DNA of 64,000 nucleotides from Agaricus subrufescens (Eukaryota > Basidiomycota > Agaricomycetes > Agaricales > Agaricaceae): contig CM057059.1 of assembly GCA_029945375.1 (NCBI GenBank), positions 1,736,001-1,800,000 on the forward strand, read 5' to 3'. A program made the translations under genes and the position numbers. Positions within the stretch are counted from its first letter, which is position 1; the number at the start of each line of letters is the position of its first letter. This document shows, in pieces, positions 44,987-58,507 of the stretch. The notes beneath the pieces were generated by a model. The model worked only from the letters and a program-made list of their open reading frames with translations. It was not told the DNA's origin and did not search any database.

Positions 44987-46619
44987 CTACCAATGCATTG
45001 CAATCGATTTCCATAACTTCCTCATGCGAGATGACTCCTTCACCGGTAAGGGCCGACTTCGTTTAGGATCGGTTTCATGAGATGAGTCGGATAGTGATGA
45101 CTCCGAGCTAGTAAACCAAGAAAACTTCACAAGCCTGAGTTTAATTTCATCATTGCCACTCGCAGTTCTTCTGTCATTCCTCCCCTTCGTCTTTTTGTTG
45201 GATTCAGGGCTGTCCAACTTCGAATCCTGATTGGTGGAAGTAGGGTGTGTGGGGTTAAACGATTTGGGGCTAGTGCGATGTTGGAAGAATTTGAGTCGAA
45301 ATAGTTTATTTTTATTCGAAGTGCCCGTAGTAGTCTTTAGTGATTGTGGCTCTGATTCATCTCGGCTTTTTGACCGGGGTAGAGAGCTATCAAGTTCGTT
45401 TCCACCCATGACAGTCGTCAAAGCAGTGACGGGATCCGTACTGGCAGCAGTAACAGCCGAACTCGTTGTGGCTGTAGTTGATGGAATGACGGAACTATCT
45501 TCGGAACATTGACTTGAAACACTAGAATCTTCTAGGCTCAGGGTAATTGCGCCCGAACCCTCTCGCTGCGTGTCAGGGAGGTTAACATCAGGGGTTAATG
45601 GCGGTGAAGGAGGTGGTAGTGATAAACCAGATGCACAGTCTATAGGGCGAAGTGTTCCTGGTGCAGGAGCACAGGAGCTAATACTCGATCTCGACGAAGG
45701 GCGGGACAACCGCTTGTGTTCTTTTGCCGACACAGGGAGTACCACCCCTGAGGCGGCGAGTCCTAACCGACTGAATTTAGGGGTAACTTCATAGGTGTTG
45801 GCGGTGAACCAAGAATTGTCCTTTGGACCACGACTACCGGCAGGCTCGACCACACTGGATTCTTGGTCGAGTTGTTTTTCTGGAATGGTGGTGATGGGTC
45901 GGTGTCGGACGGAAGGGTAGCCATGAGCAGTGTTGGGGCGCCGAGAGGCGGCCGGTCGGGCAATCCACGGCTCCTTCTCATTAACATTACTCCTAACGTT
46001 GCCAGGTATGGCAGAAAAAGAGCTGAGCGATAGCGAAGACGCAGATCGACTCTGGAGTAACGAAGGCGAAGATGGCGGTCGCAGCTGTGGTGCAGTTTCT
46101 GAGTTTCTTCGTTGTGAGGATAGCGACGGAGAACACTTCGATGATTTCGCGGGTGGAGATGATATCGATAGATGAGAGAAGCCTTCTTGAGGACTTTCAG
46201 CCGTCTTAGGCCTCCCATTTCTCAAAGGGGCAGGAAGAGTAAGCAGCGTAGCCAAATTGGGCGTAGAAAGAACCCGCGAAGGGCGAGGAAGGTCAGATCG
46301 TTGATTCCTCCTTTCGTCCACTTCTTCAATAGCCTCGTCAACTCGCAGGGCTGGACCTGCAAGTGGAGAAGAACGCAATGGTCTACAGCCTGTTGAATAC
46401 ATTGAATGTCTAGACCCTAGGAAACGCGGAGAGTTTGGTGAGGAAGGAAAGTCGGCTAGCGACACTGGTCGACCAGCACGGTTAAAGCTTGTTTCGCCAA
46501 TCTGAAAATTATGCACGGCAGCATAGCATTGAGTATCGGATAATACACGTAACCAAATGTTTCATCCTCACCGAACATTCATTCGTTAGCTCAGGAGATT
46601 GAGAAGGCATAGCCGACAT
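44987..46619 (-). CDS. Serine-rich, low-complexity protein of unknown function
   Basis: 520-aa protein from two exons, 46572-46619 (MSAMPSQSPELTNECS) and 44987-46501, joined by a 70-bp intron in phase 0. Ser, Pro, Thr and Arg dominate throughout, with runs such as SSPNSPRF, RPSSRSSISSC and PPPSPPLTPD, so it is probably largely disordered and a likely phosphorylation target. One more ordered island reads NSWFTANTYEVTPKFSRLGL (plus about 45,765-45,830), and the C-terminus is basic and more structured (LRLVKFSWFTSSES, SRMRKLWKSIAMHW). No catalytic or DNA-binding motif is visible. The very long open frame and in-frame intron make it a real gene; I do not recognise its family. Confidence 0.78.
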
Positions 46620-48322
<1,703 letters not shown>

Positions 48323-48586
48323 CGGTGAACAATGTACGTTCCGTGGCCAACCGAAAAGTAGCCGATGGTCACAAGTTGACAATACTCTGCAAAGGCTTTT
48401 TGGATAAAATCCAGCCATCCTGGAAGAGTATAGATAGGAAACAAATCTTGAATTGCAGTTACTGTCTGAAGGATACTAACACCACGTACGAGTTGTAGGT
48501 GCGAAGAAATGGATCCAGCAACTTTCGGAGAACATCCCTTCAAATCCGCCGCTGACTAATGACATGACTAATGCCATGACTGATGC

Positions 48587-48614
48587 CACGTGATCCCGTG
48601 ATACAGTTCACGTG
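48587..48614. promoter_or_regulatory. Two CACGTG palindromes upstream of the ferredoxin gene
   Basis: CACGTG occurs at 48,587-48,592 and 48,609-48,614, about 270-290 bp upstream of the ferredoxin start. Such E-boxes are sites for bHLH factors in fungi (for example Cbf1-type). A short tandem ATGACTAATG-like repeat precedes them. Functional relevance is inferred only from position. Confidence 0.3.
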
Positions 48615-51600
48615 ACATGGCGCTCTTGGCCCTTGGGCTTTAGCCTTCTGCGTGTAGTGTAGTGTACACCCTGCACTGCACGCTGTGCAGTACGACGGCG
48701 AGCAGAGAACACATGAGAGGAGGATTTTACCTGCCGGATGACAATTATCTGATATAAAATGATGTTTAGGTCTATCCTGCCGGTATAATGGAAACCGAAT
48801 TACCGGGATATCGAGTCACTGCATTCTGGAGACTCTTAAGCACCAGTCTCTCTTTATGGGCAAAAGAACCTAATACCGTGCCGCGGCAGATTTTAGATGA
48901 AGGCGCCTTAAATGCCGCGATTACTCGGCCAATTGCTGAGCAGCCTAAAATACCACACCCCATGATATGTCGATTGCGCCCTTAATTAGTACTAATGCAT
49001 TGGCTCCGTTCTACATGCACCACATTCGGGAAAAAAAGAGATAAGATGAGACCTGATTATTTGCTACTCGGTCGGCGGCGGCCTAAAGGAAAGAGGAGAG
49101 CAAAGCATGAGTTGACATGGGAATGGCGTGCCAGCCATATGACTATTGACATATTATGAGAGATCATGAAACACCGAAGAGAGATCTATTTTGTCTTGCA
49201 TAGTTACCTCAGTATCCCCATCGTCAGCGTTTGAGTGTTATTTCGATACTATTTACGATGATAAATTTAATCACTTTGTTCCCTAACATTAATCAATATT
49301 CACAGCTCTACGAGATGTCTGTCCATTATTAGCCGCCCAAATGGTGCACAGATCCATCGATGTAATCTCAAAGCAAAAGTAGTCGGACCTTCTGGTGGGC
49401 GTCATACCAAAGAAATCGTGCCTGGATCGAAGGTGATCGTTCCAGAGAAATGTCACGGTTGTTAGCATAAGCAAGGTCCCTGAGATCCTGGCAGCTTGCT
49501 CACCAGGTGTTGACAACGATGTGATGAGATTCGCTAATATAGCAACCAAGACTGCACTCGGCAGTAGTCTTCCGTGTTTATACAGCACATGGATAGTCGG
49601 TACCGACAGCGTATCATAAGAAGCTCTCTAGTGAGTTCCTGGACTAGAGTAAAAAATACTAGGCCGACTAAGGTAGCCTGTTCATACTTCGTATTGTATA
49701 CCTATACAAGAATAGATACATTACCCGACATTTATCTTCTCATCAAGTAGTGGAGCATAAGTGATGATTCACACAGGCTCACTGTGTCTCCGGATTATAC
49801 GGGAAACATGCTCTATCTAAGGATGTTGTCTCTCCGAGGACATAAAAAATCTCCGATTTGCAAGTTTATGGTTGTCCTTCAGGGCAAGTCTCATGACGAA
49901 GGAAGAACCTCAAAGCGGGGTCGCTGTGTGATAGATTCACTAACTTCTCAACATTCTCTCATGATCAATAAAATATGGTCTTTTGATTCCCTTATTTCCC
50001 GAAGATACGGAGTTGATTTGTGAACGAAAACTTGATCTTCCGCCGGTGGTGGTTTTACTCTCACGAAGCTCGAATTAATACTCGTATGCCATTGTTGCGA
50101 TAATGTAAATGGGATTCCTTCGTGGAAGGTAAGATATTATCTCCATGTGTAACTGCTGTTTGTGGAGGTATTTGAAAATTGGGGCAGCCATGTCAATGCG
50201 ATACCTTAGTCGGGCAGGCAATCGTTCCACCAAAAGGAATATAACAGAATCTTTCTAAAATCTTGCAACCGACTAGTGTGTGAGCTGTGACAGTAAACTT
50301 ACAAGCTCATCTACAAGGACTTACTTTACTCTGCTTCATTTACATATGCCTGGGACGCGCTGAAAACTATTCCCCAACAAAAGTATGTCAGCTTTAGAAT
50401 GTACGTAGTAATATCCGTCCCTGCGTGGCGTCGGTCCATGCATAATATACCCTGACGGTTCCGGGTACTGAGCTAGTCCCTAGTTAATATCGTCTACTTA
50501 TTAAATAGACAGAATATCCATTAGGTCCTGAATAAGACATAGAGTTACAGACGGTGAAGCAACGCCGCGGCCGAAGGTCATCTACGAAACAGTAATTTAA
50601 GCGTCTAGAAATAGGGCCGTTATACGAATTCTGGGTGGGTACAGGGTCTGGGGCCAGTGATGATGAGTATCCAATTCTGTGAGATAAGTCACACCTGAAC
50701 TCGGTCGGTGGCCGAGGCAGTAAAATATTGATTATCGGTGCAAACCTTCATGATCTAGGCCAAGCCCTCCGATCGCTCGGCCTTTGCGAGTAACACCGCA
50801 GACTACCATGGATGCAAATAAGATGTTCGCATGTCAATGCTCGAGGCCAGGGACTAATTGAAGCGCCCTGCAAGGGCTGAATTACGGTACATATCACCCA
50901 TCTTGGTACTTATCCAAGGCCTCGAGGCGTCATTCCCCATCAATCAATTTATGATCGGGGATGTCCAGGATAGTATCCTGAGTATCTAAGCTAATTATAG
51001 GTACTCTGCCAGTAGAACCCGTGATGACAAAATCTGGGTAAGTTAGGTCCCTGTCCGAGACTTGAGAGTGGTTGATGTTTGATAATTGTAGCTGCACCGA
51101 CAATCAGGGTATATATATGGAGTTAGTTCATTTTTTCTTCCTGATGATGTAGTTTCAGAGTCAACCCGACGTAATCAATGTTATAGTCCTATCCCGAGAA
51201 CAAAAATATGCACGGAAAATGTGTGCCGGATCGGACGATGAGATGCATCGGAACTCTGTAACGGCAATCTGCTTGAGGATAATTTTAGTAGATGCATACG
51301 GTGGACATAAGGCGCTTGCGCGAGAGCATATCAAGCCAGCTTAGTAGTACAAGTGTCACCGTAACAGAGAGCGGCAACAGTGGCGCACTAAGGAACCAAT
51401 TTATATGACAATAAAGGCGCTGTTTCCATGCATGCTGTCAAAATGACAGAGAAGGTGTGGTTTAATTGCCACGGGAAATATACCAGTGGGGAATCAGATA
51501 AGTGGAGATGGGTGTTACGTAAGGCCAGCACGTGAATGTGCCTGGCATCGATCTCATGTTGCTGGCTGCCCTGCCGCGGTACGACTTGCTGGGCGGAAAT

Positions 51601-51917
51601 ACGCGTGCAGCTCCAGATCTCCGCATCGCGTTTCAACTTTGAACGCTGCATGTCGGACGTGAATACTTGACACTCCCTTTTCTCCTTTTGAGGCCCAAAT
51701 CTCGAAAAGCCGGACACCCGACCTCAGTCATATGGATATACAAGTCCGCGTCCTGTCACCAGAGCCTTTGTTTAATTGATACCCCACTACCTTCTTCTCG
51801 GGGTCTTACGAAGTGCCGCTTGTTGGTTACTATATAAACTTTTTAGGTTTTGCGGTTCGCAGACACTTGACTGCAAATCCCTCGCCTGCCTCCTGCCCCG
51901 TATCCGTCTCGCGAGCC
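48615..51917. other. Gene-poor stretch
   Basis: About 3.3 kb. Several short frames exist (for example a hydrophobic minus-strand one at 49,289-49,588), but none shows family motifs, exon joins or a paralog in the window. Its right end is the presumed desaturase promoter. Confidence 0.4.
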
Positions 51918-53883
51918 ATGTACTGGTTTCAAATATTTCAAGATGGCCCAGAATATGAAGTCCGCAGGCGCCAGAAATCGTTCAACCCGCCTAATCTGTC
52001 TCTCAAACGATTACGCGACGCTGTTCCCCGTCATCTGTTCGAGAGGTCCACATCCAAGAGCCTCTTTTACATCGCGATTCACATAACCATCACATTTTTC
52101 TTGTATCTTTCTGGGAGGCGAATAGTACCGACACTCGATGCTGTCTCAGAATCGACGGCGTATCCTTTAGTGGTGGATTGTTTGCTTCGACCTATCATTT
52201 GGGTCATTTTCTGGGGCTGGCAAGGGATGTTTTTTGCTGGATTATGGAGCCTGGGTACGTACCATTACATACAACGTAGCTCACCACACTGACCATCCGG
52301 GTCTCCAGGGCACGAGGTGAGTGTATAGCGTCGCGGTGTTTTGCATATGAACTTAACCTGAAACTCAGGCTGGGCACGATAGTCTATCTCCAGTCCACTG
52401 GGTCAACGCTGTGATCGGAATGATACTTCACACATTTGTTCTGACACCCTTTTATTCATGGAGAGCGACGCATCGCTCACATCATGTAAGCCTTTGATCC
52501 AGTGTCGGACAAATGATCTTGAGTTAAAATAATTTTAGAAAGCCACAAATAATTTGGAACGCGACGAAACTTACATCCCGTTCACACGTAAGAGCCTGAA
52601 ACTGCCTGATGGACGCGTAGCTGTCAGGATGGATTATGCCGAAATCCTAGAGGAAACTCCGCTTTTCACTCTCTTCAAGCTCTTTGTCCGACAATTTTTG
52701 TGAGTTGAGCTACTAGGGTATCAGACATCAATGCTGAATAGATGATCTTTAGCGGTTTTCAACTATATTTATTGTGATTATTGCATCATCATCCTATGAA
52801 ACACTGCTAATGCATCTTTAGGCATAATAGAAAGGGTAATCCGAAATACCCACCGTGGACAAGCGTGAGATATCTGTTTGCTGAGTAATAAACCTTCTTC
52901 GCTTAACAAATGGATATAACAGCATTATAACCCATCGTCTTTACTTTTTCGCCCTGGAGAAAGTGCGTTCTCCGACGTTACCGGGTGCTTGTCGATTGAC
53001 TAAATTGGTCTAACAGAACATCTAATCATTATTTCTGATGTTGCCATTTTATCAATGTTGTCCCTCCTGGGATATTTTGTTTGGGTATTTGGCTGGGCGC
53101 CCATCTGGCGCTATTACTTGATGCCTTGGTTGGTAAGTCCTTATAGTCTGAACTCAAGATTGATGCCTCTGACTGATGTTCCGAATGCTTCTCAGTTTGC
53201 ACACAATTGGTAACTTTATTTCAGTGTGGTCCACTTTGAGTATTCGGCTGATTGTATTGTAGGCTGGTAATGTTCACCTATCTGCAACACAGTGATCCAA
53301 CCATCCCGTATTATCGCAAAGTAGGTCATGCTGGACCCTGTTTACGGCGAAGATCTCACTAACAATGAACTTGACAGAGCGAATGGACTTTCGCCCGTGG
53401 CGCCTTAGCGACAGTAGACAGACCCATATTCGGTTGGGTCGGCCGATATGTCCTGCATAACGTACGTCTTGAATTGTTGATGATCATCTATCTCAGTGGC
53501 TCTGACGGCACGTACATGTTGACAGATTAATACCGATCATGTTGCCCATCATTTCTTCTCCTCGGTACCTTTCTGTATGAAATCTCACCTCACTTCACCT
53601 TTCGATTCACCCAGAATCTCATATCATATGCAGATAATCTCCCAAAAGTAACGGAAGCAATTAAACCGATTCTTGGGGATTATTATAACTATGATTCAAC
53701 GGTGAGGTCATAGTTCTCTCACACGGAGTGTCAATTCTGATTGTGGCTCACAAGCCCGTGTTATATGCTTTGTGGAGGTCGTTTACACAATGTGTATTTG
53801 TAGAAGATGAAGGTGGTATCCTGTTTTTCAGGAATTGGTACGGGGATGCGGTTCTGGAGGCGAATTCTACCGAAGACAATTAA
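51918..53883 (+). CDS. Delta-12-type (FAD2-like) fatty acid desaturase
   Basis: ER membrane di-iron enzyme that inserts the second double bond of oleate to give linoleate. Fourteen exons, all in consistent phase: 51918-52254, 52309-52316, 52369-52485, 52539-52699, 52753-52773, 52822-52864, 52923-52962, 53017-53132, 53196-53209, 53263-53320, 53378-53461, 53526-53574, 53634-53701 and 53755-53883 (TAA); 414 aa, typical for fungal FAD2. The three histidine boxes are visible: HEAGH, HRSHH and HVAHH, the last within INTDHVAHHFFSSVPF. Other landmarks are NPKYPPWTSHYNPSS, AILSMLSLLGYFVWVFG, TYLQHSDPTIPYY and NYDSTPVLYAL. The first box is split across an 8-nt micro-exon (GGCACGAG), and another exon has only 14 nt. 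The N-terminus (RRRQKSFNPPNLSLKRLRDAVP) fits the start at 51918. Regiospecificity (delta-12 versus delta-15) cannot be told by eye. Confidence 0.93.
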
Positions 53884-55113
53884 ACTATGATCCCTGATTT
53901 CTAATTAACTTAAGTACAACATAATTTCTCTATGTTTTCTCTGGCCTGTAAGATATCGCGCGGAACTCTTGATTAGTGTCAATACTATACCATGAGTCCA
54001 AGGTAGAGCTCAGGAAGATCGAAAGGTACGTCGCCCTTTTATGAGAAGGGAATATCAGCCTTTTCGCACGGCTCGGGTAGCGATATTGGCTTGACAGCGA
54101 ACCATTCGCAGCAACACGCTGCCTTTCCTCCTCTACATATGAAGCTTGAGCCGGACCCACTTTTCCTTTGAAACTTCCCTGCTCAACTTCTACACAGTAC
54201 CCCCACCACCAGATCCTAAATCAATGCTCCCTGAACACCGGTTTGGAAACGTCCAAACCGAGTTACTCATGCTTCCGCGGAAAAAGCTTTCTAAGTCCGC
54301 AGCCTAAGCTCAAGGTCAGTAGTCGATGCTTGAAGATAGGTGCCATGGCAAGTAGGGGCGATAGCTTAAACGAGTTCTGGGCCTTCTGGCCATCGAAGGG
54401 CTCTCAGTGAAAGATTCGACAATTTATCCAAAGATCGGGCAGGAAGCATGGCAATTGCTCTGTATCAGCGATTCAGCGCTCCGGATATCAGGTGTCGTGA
54501 ATCATGCGGATGGAATGTGAGAGCGGAAAAGCCTAGAAGGGACCAACGGTGATTTGTGTGTTTATCAAAGAGTTGAGTAATGACTTTTGTTCTTCCGGCT
54601 CCCCTAGGTTACGCGACATTTAGGGTGTTCTCCGTGGGTGTGTTAAACTTTATAGAAACCCTATTGGTGATGTGTGAACGCGACATCCGAGGTTTGCACG
54701 TGTAATCAAGGAAGGAACTTAGGAATCAGTGAAATCGCTTCCTTTTGGCGACTCCCCAGTGGACTCTTCCTTTGGATGTTAACATCAACCCCACGACGGC
54801 CCGTCAGGAATCTCTGGTATCGATCCGCAGGAAATCCACCTGCTGCCCCCCTATTGGCATTTTATGTGCAATTCAGTGAATTCATGCTCCGCACGTGGAT
54901 TAAGGAGCTGTATCCGGATCGGATGCCCCTATCAGTTACTCAATGAATTGGTACTTTCCACTATGTCCGTGTGTGTGTGAGTCTGACCATTTATCAGGCA
55001 ACGCCCTTTCCATCCGTCACCTTTCCCTACCCCTCCCTTCACTTCCCCACTGTCTCTGAACGTCTGCCACTCGTAAATCGTCTTTCGACTCCTTTCGTTT
55101 TGTTGTCCTCAAA
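53884..55113. other. Intergenic between desaturase and thioesterase
   Basis: About 1.2 kb. No gene supported; C/T-rich sequence directly upstream of 55,114 looks like a fungal core promoter or leader. Confidence 0.5.
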
Positions 55114-56002
55114 ATGCCTGCCAGTGCACATACACAACAGACAACGACAACGGCCACACAGCCCAAGGCTTGGGTCGATCCTGCCTCCTTACCGAACCAT
55201 GGAGATATCTCGGATATTGGTGGAAATGCTCCAGATTATATCAAACAATTGAACTTCAACACTTATATTTCGTATGGCGTTGGGAGCGAAGACACTTTCG
55301 GGTATAAAGTGGGGAAATCTGTTAGGTTCGTGGATATGAGCATTCATAGGAATAAAGGGAGGAATGGAAGGCTTGAGGCGACTACGGTAGCAGAAATTAT
55401 GGTTACGAAAGGTGTGTTCAGTTTTTCATTTTATTTTGGGGGAGATTCTGGTCGAAGACAGGGAAGGTGGCGGCGGCGTTGCAAGCTCAAGTTACCGAGT
55501 AACCGAGTGCTGATTTACACTTCATGGAAATAGATATGCTCAATGGATCTGGCATGTTACACGGTGGTTGTGTGGCCTATTTGGTAGATAAGTAAGTTAA
55601 GGCAACGTTTAGAATGCCGAATTTCCTGATTTATTCTCGTGATTAGTTGTTGCAGTACTCCCCTCATCGTGCTCGGCCTCGCTCAGAATGTAAATGGAGT
55701 TGGTGTTACGCAATCCATGAATGTTTTCTTTCACTCTCCCGCTCCTATGTGAGTGTCATAAATCTCTTTCTTCCACCCTGGATTAACACACTGCCTGCAG
55801 AGGAACTTGCCTTCGCATTACCAGTACATCCATTGCCTTGGGAGGAAGAGTAATGACATCTAGATGCGAGGTACGCTCCCGTTGGCTTTATATAAAGTAT
55901 CAGAGGCTAATTTCACGTTTATAGATTACCGACAAGGATTCAGGTAGAATCGTTGCTTCCGCTTTCTTGAATAAAATGCAGCCTACGCATGCGAAACTTT
56001 GA
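55114..56002 (+). CDS. Hotdog-fold thioesterase (PaaI/ACOT13-like), with an in-frame TAA
   Basis: Acyl-CoA thioesterase-like protein. Exons: 55114-55411, 55462-55591, 55647-55748, 55801-55870 and 55925-56002 (TGA). The hotdog signature is clear: DMLNGSGMLHGGCVAYLVD across the exon 2-3 join, then GVGVTQSMNVFFHSPAPIGT and GGRVMTSRCEITDKDSGRIVASA. In PaaI/ACOT13 enzymes the HGG loop and the start of the long helix build the active site. The oddity is TAA at 55,500-55,502 within exon 2, between VAAALQAQVTE and ADLHFMEIDM; the frame is open on both sides. It lies in a local near-duplication (TTACCGAG then TAACCGAG). Either the splicing is different from my model, or the allele is broken, or there is a sequence error. 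Substrate unknown; the neighbouring desaturase suggests lipid metabolism only weakly. Confidence 0.75.
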
Positions 56003-56544
56003 ATCCTGTCACTATTTTCTTACGGCTGTCTGGTGTGGCGAAGATATGTTATATATCTGTATTTGTTACTCGTTTAAATCACGGACACCCTTTCAATCCT
56101 GGTTGTGAGTTTGTGTACTTATACTTTGTGTTATACTGCTTCCCTCATCAAAACGTCTTTGAACGCGAAGTTTCAGCCCGGCCTTCAAGTGGCGTTTGAG
56201 GTGAGAGCCAAGTGCTATTCAATTGCTTGATTAAAATAAAGTTGGCGTTTCTCACGAACTAGAGTGATATGACTGGCAATATGTCTTCCTCATTGAAACA
56301 CTCGGGAACTTATGACAGTGGCTGGTAAGGAGGGAGGTTCTCGAACATCAAGACAGACGGGCTTTGCTGCCAGATTCCTCAGATGGATACTTCTAAGTGA
56401 TACTTCCTCCGGGTCTAGGTCTAGCCTACGATTTGGCCGATTGTGACGGCATCAAACTTTAAGAGAATGAAGTGGATTCAGATTCAGCGGGACGGCATTC
56501 TGTCTCTGCCCTCGTATTGCCGACTATTCTACACTCCTCAGCAT
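56003..56544. other. Intergenic between thioesterase and coiled-coil gene
   Basis: About 540 bp, no gene seen. It likely contains the promoter of the following gene. Confidence 0.4.
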
Positions 56545-57922
56545 ATGGATTTCCTCGAGAGCGATGCTATTGCGGAGGAAGCGGTCGCCGTATTGAAAAA
56601 AGAGTTGGCTGCAATTAAGGTCCGGGAATCGGCACTCAACGATAGGTTGATAGCGGTGCAGGCAGGCCGAGGATTAGGTCTTTCACTATTGTGCGAACAC
56701 GTCTCACCTCGCGATTAGGCTCTCATCAATGAATCCACTCGTGCTCAACGGTCCTTTGAGGAAAGGAAGACATTAGTGGAGGCTCTAAAAAACGAGACAG
56801 AGGAACGCTCTACGACATGCATATCGCTTGGAGAGGAAATTGATAGCCTGATGAAGAAAATGAAAGAGCTCAGACAAGTTTGTGACGCCGTCTTGACTGA
56901 GATTTACCCGCGCTAGCTAACCTTGAAGCCAGAATCACAAAAAGCAATCCAAAGTAAGCACCCACATGGAGGGAGAGTATCATAAGGTGAGACTCTACAG
57001 GTTTCGAAGGAACTAGCTCTAGTGAAGGCCGAGGCGGAAAAGAATTTTGAAAAAGTCAAGAAATACACTAATCGTATTCAAAAGGTGATTTCTCCTGCTC
57101 TGCTTCTCCTCTTGATCACATTAGACCTTGATCTATAACAGGAGAAAGACAATGTAAACAATTTACAAGAAAGGCTGAAGCCCCTATCATACGACCAAAT
57201 ACTAGATAGTTACCCTGGCGTGTCACGATCCTGCGAGGACGTTGAACAACGGCCAGTGGGAAAGGATTGGCAAAATTTGGAGGAAATACTGGACAGCGTA
57301 GGTTTCAACATTGTCTGCCCTCTTCAACACATCCTAATGAATCTCCAACAGAATATAGTTACCAAGAGGTGTTTCGCAGGATCTCTACGCCATGATGGCC
57401 GACAATTGACAGATTTGTCAGGTATATCTCTGAAAGTGTCTTCCTCCCATATAGCGTAGGAAGTTATCCACCCCATGCTGTGGTGTTTGCGCCCACCATC
57501 ACATTTGATGAGAAAACGGGCAGATGGATGCCGTTTTCAGTATCAAAAGGATATGATGGAAAATCATATCACCTCTTTGTCTCAAGCTCGTCTAGCATTT
57601 TCTATAGAGGCCTTTATAAGTTTCAACGACTACAAGACCATAAATGTAGTGAAATTCGAAGAGCAAATGGCTTCGATAGGGTGCGTTGTTTTTGTGATTT
57701 TCGAACGATCTTCAACGACCGACTATCTCCTCGAAGTGTATGCAACAGGTTCTCGACCTTGCTATCTCTCCTTTTGCCCCCACGCATGGCCACCAGAAAT
57801 ACCTGGAGAAGTTGTTTCTCGATGATGTCCTCCCACTCGAATGCATGGCCTTACAATACCTTGGTTTTGACCAAGATTTGTATGATAACTTGGTTCAGCA
57901 GTATAGCTCAAAGTGGGGCTGA
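56545..57922 (+). CDS. Coiled-coil protein with DUF6697-like C-terminal domain (first of tandem pair)
   Basis: Starts MDFLESDAIAEEAVAVL. The first exons are rich in E, K and heptad leucines (KKELAAIKVRESALNDRLIA, NESTRAQRSFEERKTLVEAL, LVKAEAEKNFEKVKKY), a long coiled coil. After LQERLKPLSYDQILDSYPGVS comes a globular part: HAVVFAPTITFDEKTGRW, a Gly-Lys-Ser/His turn, FVSSSSSIFYRGLYKFQRL, and a final LPLECMALQYLGFDQDLYDNL before TGA (57,920-57,922). The last two motifs align with the next gene. By memory this resembles the DUF6697 domain of Agaricomycetes, of unknown function. Safe exons include 56545-56656 (joining at 56,719) and 57790-57922 (after the acceptor near 57,747); one or two junctions around 56,910-57,000 were not settled, so the model is approximate. 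Confidence 0.65.
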
Positions 57923-57956
57923 TTATGGGGCTGGTGGGGCTGATTATGGGGCTGAT
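57915..57956. repeat. 21-bp direct repeat overlapping a stop codon
   Basis: Two near-identical 21-bp units (GGGGCTGATTATGGGGCTGG then T, repeated with GAT at the end) at 57,915-57,935 and 57,936-57,956. The stop codon of the coiled-coil gene lies in the first unit. Confidence 0.7.
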
Positions 57957-58507
57957 AGTGCTGAGAATAAGTATTGGTTGTCATGTCGTGTATTGGACCC
58001 AAAATTTTAGTTCGACTCCGCTGATCAGTAACTAGTGATACCCGTGATACCCTTGCTGAAAAGTTGACGGGAGGTCTCGGGCTTACGAAATCGGTACTTC
58101 CTCCATGTGCTTGTGGTCAGAGTAGTATGCCGAAGATGATCATCCCGCTTCGGCAGAAGGGCAAATGACTGGCTCTGTTTGACAGTGGTTTCTCTCCACT
58201 ATCACGGCCACCATCTTGGAGAAGGCTGTAGGCTAACACTTTCCCTCGGCTCATGGTCTTGTTCCTGTATTCTTCTATGTTGTGGGCACGAGGCTGCTAC
58301 AGTTTCTGTGATTTGTAGTAAGATCGAAGATTTGACCGGTAGCATGTTAGATCACCGATCCCATACATGTTAAAGTTGTAGCAAGTACAATAGAAGGTAT
58401 ATCCGATGCAAGATTTCCAGAAGCAATCATTATGCTCTTAGAGTTTTTTTTGCCGCATGAATAAAAATCGGCTCTTTCAACCCTGTGTCTCTCTATCTGG
58501 CGACAAG

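Noticed and set aside
49289..49588. Hydrophobic minus-strand open frame
   Set aside because: No start context, partner exon or paralog; hydrophobicity alone is not enough.
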